Positions 43,857-55,660 of a stretch of 64,000 bases of DNA are shown here, in pieces. The translations under genes and the position numbers were made by a program. This DNA is from Macrothele yani (taxonomy: Eukaryota > Arthropoda > Arachnida > Araneae > Macrothelidae), in assembly GCA_039090855.1 (NCBI GenBank), contig CM077016.1, forward strand, positions 52,687,936 to 52,751,935. The letters are read 5' to 3'. Under the pieces are notes generated by a model that was given only the letters and a program-made list of their open reading frames with translations, did no database searches and had not been told where the DNA came from. Within the stretch, counting starts at the first letter, position 1, and every line of letters starts with the position of its first letter.

Positions 43857-44209
43857 ATTTGTTCTGATTCCTATCTGCCTTTATGTCGTGTGCGTCCTGC
43901 TGGCAGGTACGTCACATCTCCCCCCCCGAAAGAGGGCCGGGGGCATGGCCCACGGGTCAGCCGTGACCATGAATCGTTGCAGGCAGCCATCCACTGTAGA
44001 ACGTACACTTGAGAACTCCCAGTCAATCTGCTGTGTGGAACGCAACAACACACATTTTTATTTTTCGAAGCGCTGGAGAAGGAATTCTCTGATTTTTCTT
44101 GTCTCGCGGTGTGGAAATAACATCACACCAATGCGAGATTTTGAACGGCCGGGTCATCCGGATAGTTCAGGGCGCCATTATAACAAAGTAAATTTCTCCG
44201 TCATTTTTG

Positions 44210-44281
44210 GTCTACGCCGGGATTCGAACCCGAGGCCGCTTATTCCGGAACAAGTCGCTCTACCAACTGAGCTACCCAGAC
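44210..44281 (-). tRNA. tRNA-like head, unit 4 (probable pseudo-tRNA)
   Basis: As unit 1 but with GTCTGGG instead of GTCTGCG in the acceptor strand, breaking one pair. The unit behind it is truncated after about 55 bp. Confidence 0.55.
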
Positions 44282-44419
44282 ATTTGTTCGGATTCCTATC
44301 TGCCTTTATGTCGTGTGCGTCCTGCTGGCAGGTACGTCCCAAATATTCTAGCTTTATGAAATCAAACTGTGTAACATTTTCCCAGAATTATATGGAAACA
44401 AAACAAAAACAGAAGAATA

Positions 44420-45100
44420 TTTAAATGGCAAACACAGTTAATAATGAATTGGCTTTTCTCCACGATGTGCGTTTTGGCATACTGTACGTTTATTAAATTA
44501 TGCATGATTGTACCGTCAATATCATACCAACAGTTCAGGATTTCGGTTTCCAGGTCTTTAACGCTTGAAAATTGCTGGTGATTGGCATAAACACTTCGAA
44601 CCAAAATTTCCCAGAGATTTTCAATTGGGTTGAGATCCGGGCTGCGAGCTGGCCACGGCAGTAAATTGACATTTTTTTTTTTTATCTCAGCTAGGCCATC
44701 GTAGAGGTTGCTGGAAGCTTGAAAAGTTCCTATTATGTTACGGCATTTTGACGTCCTGACAAAACGCAGATATTACCTTGCCCATTAAATCCAAAAAAGG
44801 CCCATACCATCACGGAACTTCCTCCGTATAATCGGCTGAATATTTGGCGTTTTTCCGTTCTCATATCATGCCAATAATATTTCGCACCGTCTGGGCCATC
44901 TAAATTAAATTTCTTTTCATCACTAAATAATACAATACTTGGAGCCATTCGTCCTTCCATGGTCTTTGGCCCAGTTTAATCGAGCTTGTGTGTGCTGCGC
45001 AGGTAAAGGCGGTTTCTTTAACAGTTTTGCATATTTCACGAGGGGTGTCTGGTGTTAGTGTTCGTGCGTTTGTGTAAAATTCCATGTAATTGTGGGACAC
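44420..45100 (-). pseudogene. Tc3-like transposase pseudogene
   Basis: The minus strand at 44,733-44,960 encodes IVLFSDEKKFNLDGPDGAKYYWHDMR and SSVMVWAFFGFNGQG, the first catalytic Asp region typical of Tc3-like transposases. 44,362-44,604 encodes the C-terminal LVRSVYANHQQFSSVKDL after a PARSPDLNPIE-like stretch at about 44,610-44,660. The middle, with the second Asp, is deleted, and frames shift several times. No clear terminal repeats. Confidence 0.75.
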
Positions 45101-45177
45101 TTTCAGTACACTATACGTTTAAAACGTTTAATACATATCCGAAATTATTATTTTCTCATCTGCAAAATATGTCTGTT

Positions 45178-45250
45178 GATTTCACCACTGTGTTAATGGG
45201 TTGATTTCATCACTGTGTTAATGGGTTTCACCACTGTGTTAATGGGTTGC
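45178..45250. repeat. Short tandem repeat, three copies
   Basis: Three copies of TTTCA-CACTGTGTTAATGGG, 24-27 bp apart. Confidence 0.85.
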
Positions 45251-45455
45251 GTACATTTTCACTAATCGTACATTTACTCTGTTTTTACACATTTACATAT
45301 ATTTGTGGGACGACCTGTATTAGAAGGTGCAGCATTTTGCTCCTGCATTAAAAAAATCGCTTCGTCTCAGTGGCGTAACCATGTTTCAAAATCTGGGAGG
45401 GGGGGGGGGGGTTCTGATCACACATACACAGTGATCGCACCCCCACCCCCAGGTT

Positions 45456-46741
45456 ATCATCATCATCATCATCATTGTCAACCATTATCAATCCACTGCT
45501 GGACGAAAGTCTCCCCAAGTCTCCTCCATGTCACTCCCGCATATTTTCGAATTTCATCCACACATCTCCCAATGTGGTCTTCTTCTGGGTCTTTTCCTGT
45601 CCCTTGGAATCCAATCTAAAATTTCGGCTGTCCATCGATGGTCTGTTCTTCTGGCAGTATGTCCAGCCAATTGCCATTTCAGGGATTTAATTCTGATCAT
45701 GATGTCTTCCACTCTCGTCATTTTTCGGATCCACGAGTTCCTCTGCTTATCTCTCCTGGTTATACCAAGCATTCACCTCTCCATGCTGCTTTGAGTTGTC
45801 TGCAGCCTTTGTATGTCTCTTTTAGTTAAGGTCCACGTCTCTGCACCATACGTAAGCAGTGGAAGGATGCATTGATCAAACACTTTTCTTTCAAGACATA
45901 ATGGCATATTGCTCTTGAAAATTATGCTGTTTCTTCCAAAAGCTCTCCAGGCAAGTTCTGTACGCCGATTAATTTCTTCATCAATGTGACCATCACTTGA
46001 TATCTGCTGTCCAAGATAAACGTACGTGTCTGTTATCTCCAGCTTTTCTCCATCAACCGATAAATCTTCATTTCTTGAAAAAGCATTGAACATCACTTTT
46101 GTCTTCTGAAAGTTCATTTTTAATCCCACTTCTTTACTCTTGTCAGCAAGTTCCTGGATCATACCCTGCAGCTCTGGTGGGGCAGTTGCAAAAATGACTA
46201 CGTCATCAGCAAAACGAAGGTGGGTTAGATAATCTCCATTAATCTTTATCCCTTGGTTTTCCCAGTTCAGTGATTGAAAGACATTTTCCAATGTGACATT
46301 AAAGAGCTTCAGAGATATAGTGTCACCTTGTCTCACTCCCTTTTCAATTTTTATGTGTGTTGTAATTTCAAACAGCCGAATCTTTGCACTTGCATTTTCA
46401 TAGATGTTATTAATAATATTAATGTATGCATTTTCAATACCGCAGGATTTCAGAGCCATTGTAACTGCTGATGGTTTCACCGAATCAAAGGATTTTTCAT
46501 AATCGATAAAAGCCATGCACAATGGAAGTTCATATTCCCTCGTTCTTTCAATTAGTTCTCTCAGTACGTGGATATGATCTATTGTGCTGTAGCCACTCCT
46601 GAATCCAGCTTGTTCTCTCGGTTGAGCCATGTCCAGTGTTACCTTCAAGCGGTGTGAAAGAATTTTAGTGAAGATTTTATAAACCACTGAGAGGAGGCTG
46701 ATAGGTCTGCAGTTCCTGAGATCCTCAATGTCACCTTTTTT
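45456..46741 (-). mobile_element. RTE LINE, copy F, 5'-truncated
   Basis: Minus-strand copy from the ATG tail (about 45,456) to a truncation in the RT domain at CATAAAAAAGGTGACATTG (about 46,741). An about 15-bp TA-rich piece and then the tail of copy E follow immediately. Truncated insertion is usual for LINEs. Confidence 0.88.
45554..46741 (-). pseudogene. RTE ORF remnant of copy F
   Basis: 45,773-46,741 encodes RT from KKGDIEDLRN onward, with FIDYEKSFD (Ala to Ser next to the catalytic block) and LRFADDVVIFA. A stop follows SSMER at 45,773, and the C-terminal part continues at 45,554-45,772. A deletion near 45,525 removes the final residues. More substitutions than copies C/D (LTLEN to VTLEN, KIEKGVRQ), so older. 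Confidence 0.88.
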
Positions 46742-46755
46742 ATGTATACATATAT

Positions 46756-49233
46756 CATCATCATCATCATCATTGTCAACCATTATCAATCCACTGCTGT
46801 ACGAAGGTCTCCCTAAGTTTCCTCCACAACGGTCTGTCTTGTGCCAGTCTCCTCCATGTCACCCCTGCATACTTTCGAATTTCATACACCCATCTCCCAT
46901 GTGGTCTTCTTCTGGGTCTTTTCCTGTCCCTTGGAATCCAATCTAAAATTTCGGCTGTCCATCCATGATCTGTCCTTCTGGCAGTATGTCCAGCCCATTG
47001 CCATTTCAGGGATTTAACTCTGATCATGATGTCTTCCACTCTTGTCATTTTTCGGATCCACGAGTTCCTGTTCTTATCTCTCCTGGTTACACCAAGTATG
47101 CACCTCTCATTGCATCTTTGAGATGTCTGCAGCCTTTGTATGTCTCTTTTAGTTAAGATCCACGTCTCTGCACCATACGTAAGCACTGGAAGGATGCATT
47201 GATCAAACACTTTTCTTTTAAGACATAATGGCATATTGCTCTTGAAAATTATGCTGTTTCTTCCAAAAGCTCTCCAGGCAAGTTTTGTTCGCCGATTAAT
47301 TTCTTCATCAATGTGACCCTCACTTGATATCTGCTGTCCAAGATAAACGTACGTGTCTGTTATCTCCAGCTTTTCTCCATCAATCGATAAATCTTCATTT
47401 CTTGTAAAAGCATTGAACATCACTTTTGCCTTCTGAAAGTTCATTTTTACTCCCACTTCTTCACTCTTGTCAGCAAGTTGCTGGATCATACTCTGCAGCT
47501 CTGATGGGGTAGTTGCAAAAATGACTACGTCATCAGCAAAACGAAGGTGGGTTAGATAATCTCCATTAATCTTTATCCCCTTGTTTTCCCAGCTCAGCGA
47601 CTGAAAAACAACCTCCAATGTGGCATTAAAGAGCTTCGGAGATATGGTGTCACCTTGTCTCACTCCCTTTCCAATTTTTACGTGTGTTGTATTTTCAAAC
47701 AGCCGAATCTTTGCACTTGCATTTTCATAGATGTTATTAATAATATTAATGTATGCATCTTCAATACCGCAGGATTTCAGAGCCATTGTAACTGCTGATG
47801 GTTTCACCGAATCAAAGGCTTTTTCATAATCGATAAAAGCCATGCACAATGGAAGTTCATATTCCCTCGCTCTTTCAATTAGTTCTCTCAGTACGTGGAT
47901 ATGATCTATTGTGCTGTAGCCACTCCTGAATCCAGCTTGTTCTCTCGGTTGAGCCATGTCCAGTGTTTCCTTCAAGCGGTGTGAAAGAACTTTAGTGAAG
48001 ATTTTATAAACTACTGATAGGAGGCTGATAGGTCTGTAGTTTCCGAGATCCTCAATGTCACCTTTCTTATGTAGCAGGATCATTGTAGCGGTGTTCCAAT
48101 CCTCAGGAATCTTTCCTTCATTAAGGCATCGAGTGAAAATTTGGGCGAGTACTGTTTCGATTTCTCCACTTGCTTCTTGTATGATGTCTACAAGAATTCC
48201 ATCTTCTCCTGGAGCTTTTCCCCGCTTCATGTTCTTGATTGCATGTGCAACTTCTGCTGGAAGGACTGGAGGAACTCTGGTACTGGTATCTTTCATGATG
48301 TCTGGAGTGCATGTATCATCCCTTTCATATAATTTGGAGTAGAAATCTTTCACTCTTGTCAAAACTTTTGCCTCTATTTCTTGTTACAGAACCATCTTCT
48401 TTTCTCAGTGCCATAATCTGTTTTCTTCCCTTACTGAGATGTCCCTTTGCTATCTTTAGGCTTTGGTTGTTTTCAATTGCTTTCCTCACTAGTTCACAGT
48501 TGAATTTTCTTACGTCTTCAGTGATACTTTTTCTTACTGTCTTGCATAGCTCTATATATTCCACTTTGGAAGTTACATCTTCTTTAGTTGTCCTCATCTC
48601 TCTTCTTTTTTGCATCAACATTTTCGTTTTTCCTGATAATTTGTTTACATGCAACTTGTTCTTAGACCCAGCTAATTTTGTTGCTGTTTCCATAAGAGCT
48701 TTGGTTACTTTTCTGTTAACTTCAGAGATGTCCACTTCTTCCGATGTTAGGCCTTCTAAAGCAGAGAACCTGTTCTTCAGTTCCAACTTGAAGGTATTAT
48801 GGTGTTTTTTAAGGTTGGTTATGTCAATAGATTTTGTTTGTCTTATGAGCTTGCCACGTTCAAGTTTAGTGTTGAGGTGCATCTTACATCTCACCAATCT
48901 ATGGTCACTACCTGTGTTGAACTTGTTTAGCACACTGCAGTCTTCTATGACGAATTTTTTGTTACACATAATAAAATCAATTTCACTTGTCGTCCCATTT
49001 GGATGTCTCCATGTCCATTTCCTGTGTGGCTTTTTCTTGAAGAAGGAGTTCAAGATGAAAAACCCTTCTGCCTCTGCAAACTCAACGAGAGTATTTCCAC
49101 GCTGGTTTCTGTTGCCGTGACCGAATTTACCGACTGAAGTTTCATTCTGTTGCCGTTGCCCTATTTTTGCATTGGAATCTCCCATAATTATTTTCAAGTG
49201 CTGCTTACCTTTATTGTGCTGCTTACCTTTATT
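46756..49233 (-). mobile_element. RTE LINE, copy E, 5'-truncated
   Basis: Minus-strand copy from the ATG tail (46,756) to the middle of the endonuclease at about 49,233. At its 5' junction an 18-bp piece (GTGCTGCTTACCTTTATT) occurs twice in tandem, a typical scar of reverse transcription ending or jumping. Confidence 0.9.
46776..49233 (-). pseudogene. RTE ORF of copy E, truncated and frameshifted
   Basis: 48,325-49,233 encodes the second half of the endonuclease (IIMGDSNAKIG, so GDFN is changed to GDSN) through the linker. An extra base near 48,365 shifts the frame, and 46,776-48,362 (528 residues) carries KAPGEDG, FIDYEKAFD, GVRQGDTISP, LRFADD and the full C-terminus ending WIDNG. Inactive because the 5' part is missing. 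Confidence 0.9.
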
Positions 49234-49679
49234 ATATATATACAATATTATATACATACTGTATAAAATAGTTTGAGACCCCCCCACACACACACACGCA
49301 GGAGCAAAACAGTTGCGATGCGCGATTTAACGGGCACGACATAGGCGCCTCTATTGGCGAATTGTGGAATTTATCGAACACAACTGTAAAACTACGATAT
49401 ATAGGGCAGAAATGTAAAAAACAAAGTTGTAGAGCTGACTTTGCTAATTAGGAATCGATATCGCTGTTTTATGAAGTACACATTATACACGTGTTGGCAT
49501 TCTATGAAAAATCATAATCTTATATTATTAAATTTAGTCGGCTCAGATCATAAAAAAGTGTGCATTATATCATTCATTATATTCCCGAAAAATTTGGGGG
49601 TCCTTTGCATTGGGGATCCCCAACTCTGAAAATATGGATGCCTCACCCCCTCCCCAGTGGTTTCGCCTATGCTTCGTCT

Positions 49680-49884
49680 CACAAAACGAAGACTGACTTG
49701 CTAAATAAACAGATGGTAAAGTTCACTGGGTTGAAACGAATCTGCCTCTGGATGCATTGATTAATTACAACTTAAACCGACGATTCGTGCTGTCAGATTA
49801 CAGTCTGAAATGGGACGGTTTATTTCTTTTAAGGTTGAAATCAAATTCCGTTTTCACTTCGTTGGCTTTAGCGACTAGAACAAC
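49680..49884. other. Unassigned intronic sequence
   Basis: No gene or recognised repeat. Confidence 0.35.
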
Positions 49885-50236
49885 CTGGCATATTTTCTAT
49901 TTCGGAAAAATGTTTACATAGAGTTACCAGCTTCTCGAAACCAAAACCAAAACAATCTTCTGGCTCCATTCGTTACTGCAGCGCAGACGAGGAAGTTCGA
50001 CGCATTTGTTTCCATATTTGGGGATGGAGGACTGACTGCCTTGTTTGTATTTAAGACAATTGGCATTTTTTCTATTTCCGAGAAATGTTTACATGAACAG
50101 AAACATCAGCTTCTCGAAACCAAAACCAAAACATATACTTCTGGCGCCTTTAGTTACTGCAACTGCAGCGCAGACGAGGAAGTTCGACGCATTTCTTTAC
50201 ATATTTAGGGATCGAGGACTGCCTTGTCTGTATTTA
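49885..50236. repeat. Direct duplication of an about 170-bp unit
   Basis: Two adjacent copies share GGCAT-TTTTCTATTTC, CAGCTTCTCGAAACCAAAAC, GCGCAGACGAGGAAGTTCGA and GGACTGCCTTGT-TGTATTTA. Frames through it are not conserved between the copies, so it is not a coding duplication. Confidence 0.8.
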
Positions 50237-50814
50237 AGTGTAGAGGAATAAAAGTATTTTTACATTTGTATCAGATGTACTTAGGCGGAAATCGCACTCA
50301 TGAGAGGAATTTTACGAGAAATGGCACGTGTGCTATACCGTGTAGAACTGAAACAGTTCTGTTAGCGTAGCACATTTGTTTCTCTATATGCCGGGTTTTT
50401 TTCAAACTTTTCTGAATCGCGGACAACATGGTAAAACGAAACAGAACTCGAGGGTCACATAGAAAAGTAAAAATGCACGGGTTTATTATGAATAACGGTT
50501 ATTTCTGAAAAGAATTTTCGGAAAAAGAAGCGATGTATGATACCAATATTACAAAGAATTCTAAAATAGGTACCCGATGCACCAACTTTTTTGGTACCCT
50601 TTAAAAAAAATTTGTGTGCGTGTGTGTGTGAATATTCATTTCCACATTTCGAAAATGTGTTTTCTTCCATTTTAGAATCTCGTTTGTGGACAACGTCCCT
50701 CGGGAAATTGAAAAGAGCTCCCTGCGGTGTCATGGTTGAAGACCTCTGATCTAAAAGGAAGAATTGCTTTATTTGCAATAAAGGGCGGAGAACGTTTGAT
50801 GAAAGTCTAAAACG
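50237..50814. other. Unassigned intronic sequence
   Basis: AT-rich, with a short GT repeat near 50,615. No gene seen. Confidence 0.35.
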
Positions 50815-50869
50815 GAACGGGCAGGGCCGTAAACTGCAAATTCTGGGCAAGGCAGTGAACTGGAAATTC
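50815..50869. repeat. 30-bp minisatellite, left part
   Basis: Two units of GGGC-GTAAACTG-AAATTCTG before the LTR-like element. The same array resumes at 53,171, so the element inserted into it. Confidence 0.75.
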
Positions 50870-53170
50870 TGATCCCTGCTGATCCAGTGCCTGCAGGTGT
50901 GTGCACTTGGCAATAATTATAAGAATAACAAGTGGAGTCGCTCGAATTTCAAAAACTATGTCTTGCCAATAATAGAGAAGACACAGGCTCGCTATTCGAG
51001 GACGGGCGTTCTGTTTCACCTAGCCAACGGGGTCCGCTGAGCTCCGCAATGTTTTTTGAATGAATTTAAGATGATCGCCTAATTTTTCTTTTACATTTTA
51101 CTCCCTTGAGATTCGGTTACCCTTGGTTAACTAGAAAGTTTTATTCGGTAACTGCATCGATCTGAAAATACTCGGTTATTGAACTGGGGGATATTTTTTC
51201 TGATCATCCCAAGCACTCACTCACGCACTCAATTCTCAATCATGGTTAGCATCGTTTTTTGGATGGATTGGATTGGAGGTTTAACGACCACCGTGAGCAA
51301 CTCAATGGGCTATAAGCAGTCGCCCGTCCCTAATTTAGGGTCACTGGTTCCAGGGAAGGGAGAGAGCCAGTGCCGTAAGACAAACACAACATCCATGCCT
51401 CACCGGGATTCGAACCCAGACCCCGTTCGGACGAATGATCAGAGGCCATCGCTTAGACCACTGCGCCACCGGGGCGGCGTTAGCATCGTTAACATCGTTA
51501 ACTCACAAGAAATTAACATTTCCTTAAATGAATTTTGTCGACGCTTAAATGAATTTTGTCGACTCATATATAATGTAACAATAAAAAGGTTTATTTGGCT
51601 GATAAAGACATGATATTTAAGTACGCTCATATTTATATATATATATATGCTTGAAGACCCTTTTGAAGTAAAATTCTTCCTTAAGTTTAACTTTAACCAC
51701 TGATTTTTATTTAATATTGTGCTGAAAATTTTGGAACATAAGTTATTTCAAATTATTCATTAGCCTACACAATTGCCTGCTCTGATCAAATAATTTTCCT
51801 CTATCCCTCTCATTATTTATTGCTATTTCCGCATTTCTGCGCAGTTAATTAAGGACTGGCTTAATTTTCTTGCACTGCTTTTACATTCTACTATGCTCTA
51901 TTTAGAACTGCATTCGATTCAACACACAAAACAAATAAATAAGAGGGAAACCGTTATGGTCGGAAATCTTCTACCTTCTATCCTACGTCAAGGGCTGGCG
52001 GAGAATTTGCATTAGATAGTTCCAAGATTTCCTCAGGCAGGTTTCACTCATGAGGTGTATAACATGTCATCATGGAGAACCTTTCCAGTTGCCATAGTCT
52101 CTAACTGGCGTAGTTTCTAACTGGCGTAATTTCTTACCGGCGTAGTTCACGCGCTGGCAACAACCAACGTTCCGGGTTGCATCCACCCTGCTACTAGCGT
52201 GAATGTTTCACAGTCCAATGGTGCAGCATTTCACTGCATCAATACACTCCCACTGCATCTCCTCCTTCATGAAAAGATTAAAATCTCCAGAGCAGCTCCT
52301 CTCTTGACGAACTCCTTTACTTTCCCATCAATTCTCTTCTAGGAGCAAGGGCCGAATTTGGACCTCCTCGTTACTCTATTTTTCCGTTAATGCCTCCCGA
52401 TCTCTCCCCCTCAGCTCCCATCTCAACTTTTTCACAATGCTATTTCCCTCGTCTTTTTTCCTCTTTCAATCCCACGCAGGCTACGCAAATTTTCCTACGT
52501 CGGATACTCCCACCAAATTAAAGATTGGTCAAGAAATTAACATTACCCGATCTGGTTTGCTCTGGGCTTCTCGAAAAGTCCCCTTATTTGCTTAATATTC
52601 GCCCCGTCCAAAATTGCGTCCACCCCTGAATTCCAGGACAATTTGCCTGTGAAGTCCTCTCCGGGTTGTGTATCCTCTATCATAAAAGTGCCATGACTTC
52701 TGCCAAGTCTGGCGCCACGCTATTCTTCTTGCCCGACTTGGAGTAGCTATTCTCAATACGAACGGCGCCCGGACTCCAATAAAACCATTCTTCCCCGTTG
52801 TACAATTACATTACTTTATTCAACAAGTTGCCGCACTCTGGGGAAGGAAAGAATACCCCTCGGTCTAACGTTACGGCACGCAGGCTGGCTGGAAGTTCCC
52901 CTGACTCGGAGAGAAGGGCGGGGGGGACAATTATCGCAAACACTGGCTCTGTGCGAATCCAAGTAAAATCTAAAAAAAAATTATATAAAATATGTAGAAT
53001 TTTGGGAGTGCGAATTGTATAAATTCTTAAAGATAATATTTCCTACACTGGTTAGCAAAATCTCTTCCATCGAGTCGATTATTTTGAAACCTAATTTTTT
53101 TCACTCTGAGTTACTCACGCAACCTCCAATATAGGAAAAAGATACACGCTCGCACACGAGCGATGCAACA
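50870..53170. mobile_element. Solo-LTR-like element, copy 2
   Basis: Matches 31,321-33,423 in its start (TG...GTGCCTGCAGGTGTGTGC), in CAGGCTCGCTATTCGAGGA near 50,980, in the CTCCAATAAAA signal near 52,770, and in its TGCAACA end. It contains its own SINE (copy 5) at a different position from copy 1. A short target duplication is not visible, consistent with greater age or repetitive target DNA. Confidence 0.55.
51257..51478 (-). mobile_element. tRNA-derived SINE, copy 5
   Basis: Minus orientation. Exact 12-bp duplication GTTAGCATCGTT (51,245-51,256 and 51,479-51,490). The A/T tail is replaced by a TGGATGGATTGGATTGG-like stretch, a tail variant. Confidence 0.94.
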
Positions 53171-53500
53171 CTGCCATAAACTGGAAATAATGCGCAGGGC
53201 CGTAAACTGGAAATTTTGTACTTGGCCGTAAACTGGGATTTCTGCGCCAGGTCGCAAATTGAATATTCTGGGCCGGGCCATAAACTGAAAATTCTGTGAT
53301 GGGCCGTAAACTGGGATTTTTGCGCCGGGTCGTAAACTGAAAATTCTGTGATGGGCCGTAAACTGGGATTTCTGCGCCGGGTCGTAAACTGGAAATTCTG
53401 AGCCGGGCCATAAACTGGAAATTCTGTGCTAGGCCGAAAACTGGAAATTCTGGGCTGGGCTCTAAACTGGAAATTCTGGCGGCGCTGGTAGTTCTGAGCC
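53171..53500. repeat. 30-bp minisatellite, main part
   Basis: About 11 units of GGGCCGTAAACTGGAAATTC plus TG-GCC. The period is a multiple of three, so a 145-codon minus-strand frame with a 10-residue repeat exists, but there is no initiator context or domain. Confidence 0.9.
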
Positions 53501-53699
53501 GGTCCGGGCTTTCCAAATTAAAGCCCTTGCCGACCTCTAGTTTGTACTCCATGATAAATGTATTTATTACAAAGGGCTAACCCAGCTGCCACACAGATGT
53601 GCTAAATACATTCAGATTATTACATGGGGATGTAGATTCATTAGTTATAGTTCACTATTGCACGAGTACAAGGCACATACTATAACACACGAACTTTTT
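53501..53699. other. Unassigned
   Basis: No feature seen. Confidence 0.35.
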
Positions 53700-53770
53700 G
53701 CCGGTGGTAGATTTTGAACCCACGTCTTCCTAATCAGGAGCGACTGTTCTCCCAGCAGAACCACACCGGC
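53700..53770 (-). tRNA. tRNA-like sequence, degenerate anticodon arm
   Basis: 71 nt. The acceptor GCCGGTG/CACCGGC pairs perfectly, the D stem GTTC/GAAC is perfect, and the T arm has GTGGGTTCAAAATCTAC. The anticodon arm does not fold properly, so this is a tRNA pseudogene or the head of another SINE. Confidence 0.5.
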
Positions 53771-53792
53771 CAGTTTATCGCTGCTCCATCGT

Positions 53793-53950
53793 CGATTTGA
53801 CTCTTGCGTCACCTCAGTGGTACTACGTCATGTCACGCATTACGTTGCATCATCTAGCTCCTTGAGAAATCGGCGATTTGACTCTTGCGTCACCTCAGTG
53901 GTACTACGTCATGTCACGCAGTAGGCTGCATCATCTCGCTCCTTGAGAAA
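53793..53950. repeat. Tandem duplication of an about 80-bp unit
   Basis: Two adjacent copies of CGATTTGACTCTTGCGTCAC ... CTCCTTGAGAAA with few differences. Confidence 0.88.
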
Positions 53951-54276
53951 GGCGGAGGCACGAAATCGCAGGTTTCGGGTCAGCCGACAACCTAGCTCGA
54001 AGAACCATCTCAGTCTAGAAGAATTACTTTTATTATTTAAATAATTAGGTGCGTATGTGTCACGTTATACGTTACAAGACGTGTTATAGTTTCGAACTTT
54101 ACAAACGCTCTCTTACATGCTCCTTAGACTGCCCACATTATTAACATCAATTAATTTAACGTCAGTTGTATTTGTTTTGCACATATGACCATTATTTTAA
54201 ACGTTTACAAAGAGAAATCAATATGGCGCTCACTGGGTATCCTATGGTTAAAGTTTGGCACTTGTTGATATCAAGG
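53951..54276. other. Unassigned intronic sequence
   Basis: No gene or recognised repeat. Confidence 0.35.
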
Positions 54277-54499
54277 GGCCTCAGTGGTTCAAAGTCTAGT
54301 TCAGTGGTCCAAAGTCTGGCTTATGGCCATTCGTCCGTGAAGTGTCTGGATTCGAATCCCGGTGAGGCATGGATGTTGTGTTTGTCTTACGAAGCTGGTT
54401 ATCTCCTTCCCTGGAACCAGTGACCCTAAATTAGGAACGGGTGACTGCTTGTAGCCCATTGAGTTGCTCACGGTGGTCGTTAAACCTCCAACAAAAAAA
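54277..54499 (+). mobile_element. tRNA-derived SINE, copy 6, diverged
   Basis: The body is clear (CCCTAAATTAGGAACGGGTG, GTTAAACCTCCAAC, A run). The head carries an internal about 20-bp duplication (CAGTGGT-CAAAGTCT twice), and the B box reads GGATTCGAATCCC. Confidence 0.8.
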
Positions 54500-54888
54500 T
54501 GCCAAGGGTTAACATTTCGCTGCTCTCATTCTCTTCTCCGTGGTTTCGATCGTAAATTAGCGGATTTTTTTTCTCTTCTTCCGTCCCATATTACTGAAGA
54601 ATTGCACCTGTGCTGCCAACTCGGTCTCGGCAGGGATTAGTAGAACCATTTGAAGGGGAGGATTGCGGCAGCAACCCAACTAGCCTCACCCGCAAGTCGG
54701 ACACCCGGCACACGCACCGCTGAAGCCCTACTTCCGGGAGACGACCGGTGTCACCACACTGCGATCTACACGATGTACTGGACGGGAACTGACCGGGAGA
54801 CCCGCTCGCTACCGAACGGGAACAACTTGGTCCTTTATTCAAGAACAAAGAGCAAGTGCAAAATCCACAAACAACGATTTATAAATAC
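54500..54888. other. Unassigned; GC-rich patch
   Basis: 54,600-54,835 is GC-rich relative to its surroundings and ends TCCTTTATTCAAG. It looks like a fragment of a foreign repeat, perhaps an LTR end, but no family is recognised. Confidence 0.3.
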
Positions 54889-55660
54889 ACTCACGGACAA
54901 TGAAATTTGCGCACCAAAAAGGAAGCATCGTATTGAACTGAAATTTTAGGGACGTAATGATACAGATGGATGATATACATGATGGCAAAAACAGAGCTTC
55001 ATGACAATTACAGAAAGATCTGTGGCACGCATTCCGGTCATCTTCAATAGCGCGTCGCACCGCCTCGTGCGGCGATACATGCTGCAATATGGTCCGGCAT
55101 GGAGGCGAACAGACGCCTCATGTTGTCTGCGGCAGACTGGCCCACACGTGTTGGACGGTATGCTTTAAATCCCGGATAGTGCGGCATGGCGGCAGCTGGC
55201 GTTTCAACTGATCCCACACATGCTCGATAGGGAACATGTCCGGGGAGTGGGCAGGTCATGGAAGTGCCTGGACATGACTTAAGCAGTCCTAGGCAACCCA
55301 AACCGCGTGCGGTCGGGCATTATCCTGCTGGTATAGCGCACCTGGAATCCCGGCCAGGAATGGGAGCACATGAGGCCTTAGGATCTCATCCACATACCGC
55401 TGGCCCGTCAATGATCCACGTACCACTACTAGAGCTGATCGGCTATCGTAGGCAATGGCTCTCCAGATCATAATGCCTGCGGTGGGGGAGGTGCGGCACT
55501 CGATAGCAGGATCGGGATTGTGCCATTGACCCGGACACGATGACCATCTGTCCCCAAAACGAAGTGGCACTCATCGCTATGCACCATGCGTCGCTAGTCT
55601 GTGGCGTTCCACGTTGCTCTGGCCTGGCACAACTGCACACGGAGCCGGCGATGTTAAGGT
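54889..55660 (-). pseudogene. Tc1-like element, 5'-deleted
   Basis: A terminal-repeat-like CACTCACGGACAATGAAATT lies at 54,892. The minus strand at 55,289-55,570 encodes AGIMIWRAIAYDSRSALVV and LYQQDNARPHAV. 55,044-55,301 encodes SVETPAAAMPHYPGF ... HIAACIAARGGATRY with the stop at 55,044. The DNA-binding domain and right end are missing after about 55,650, and frames are shifted. Confidence 0.78.

Larger units (their letters stand above)
42915..44335 (-). repeat. Tandem array of about 420-bp tRNA-headed units
   Basis: Four tRNA-like heads at spacings 418, 423 and 425 bp. Between them is a near-identical body (minus strand: ATGACGGAGAAATTTACTTC, GGATGACCCGGCCGTTC, GGCCATGCCCCCGGCCCTCT, GACGCACACGACATAAAGG). 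Units differ by only a few bases, so amplification is recent. Related two-unit arrays occur at 58.2 and 60.6 kb. Confidence 0.9.
45368..49671. mobile_element. hAT-like element filled by two LINE fragments
   Basis: Left end CAGTGGCGTAACCATG; right end complement CATAGGCGAAACCACTG. Flanked by the exact 8-bp duplication CTTCGTCT (45,360-45,367 and 49,672-49,679). About 520 bp of its own sequence remain, with G/C homopolymers. RTE copies F and E occupy the rest. Confidence 0.72.

Noticed and set aside
42944..44281. A cluster of four functional tRNA-Arg(CCG) genes
   Set aside because: The anticodon stem is defective in all four, and they are parts of a tandem repeat whose other copies are decayed. 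Kept only as tRNA-like heads.
53115..53552. 145-codon repeat protein with a 10-residue period
   Set aside because: A by-product of a 30-bp minisatellite, with no start context, domain or splice signals.
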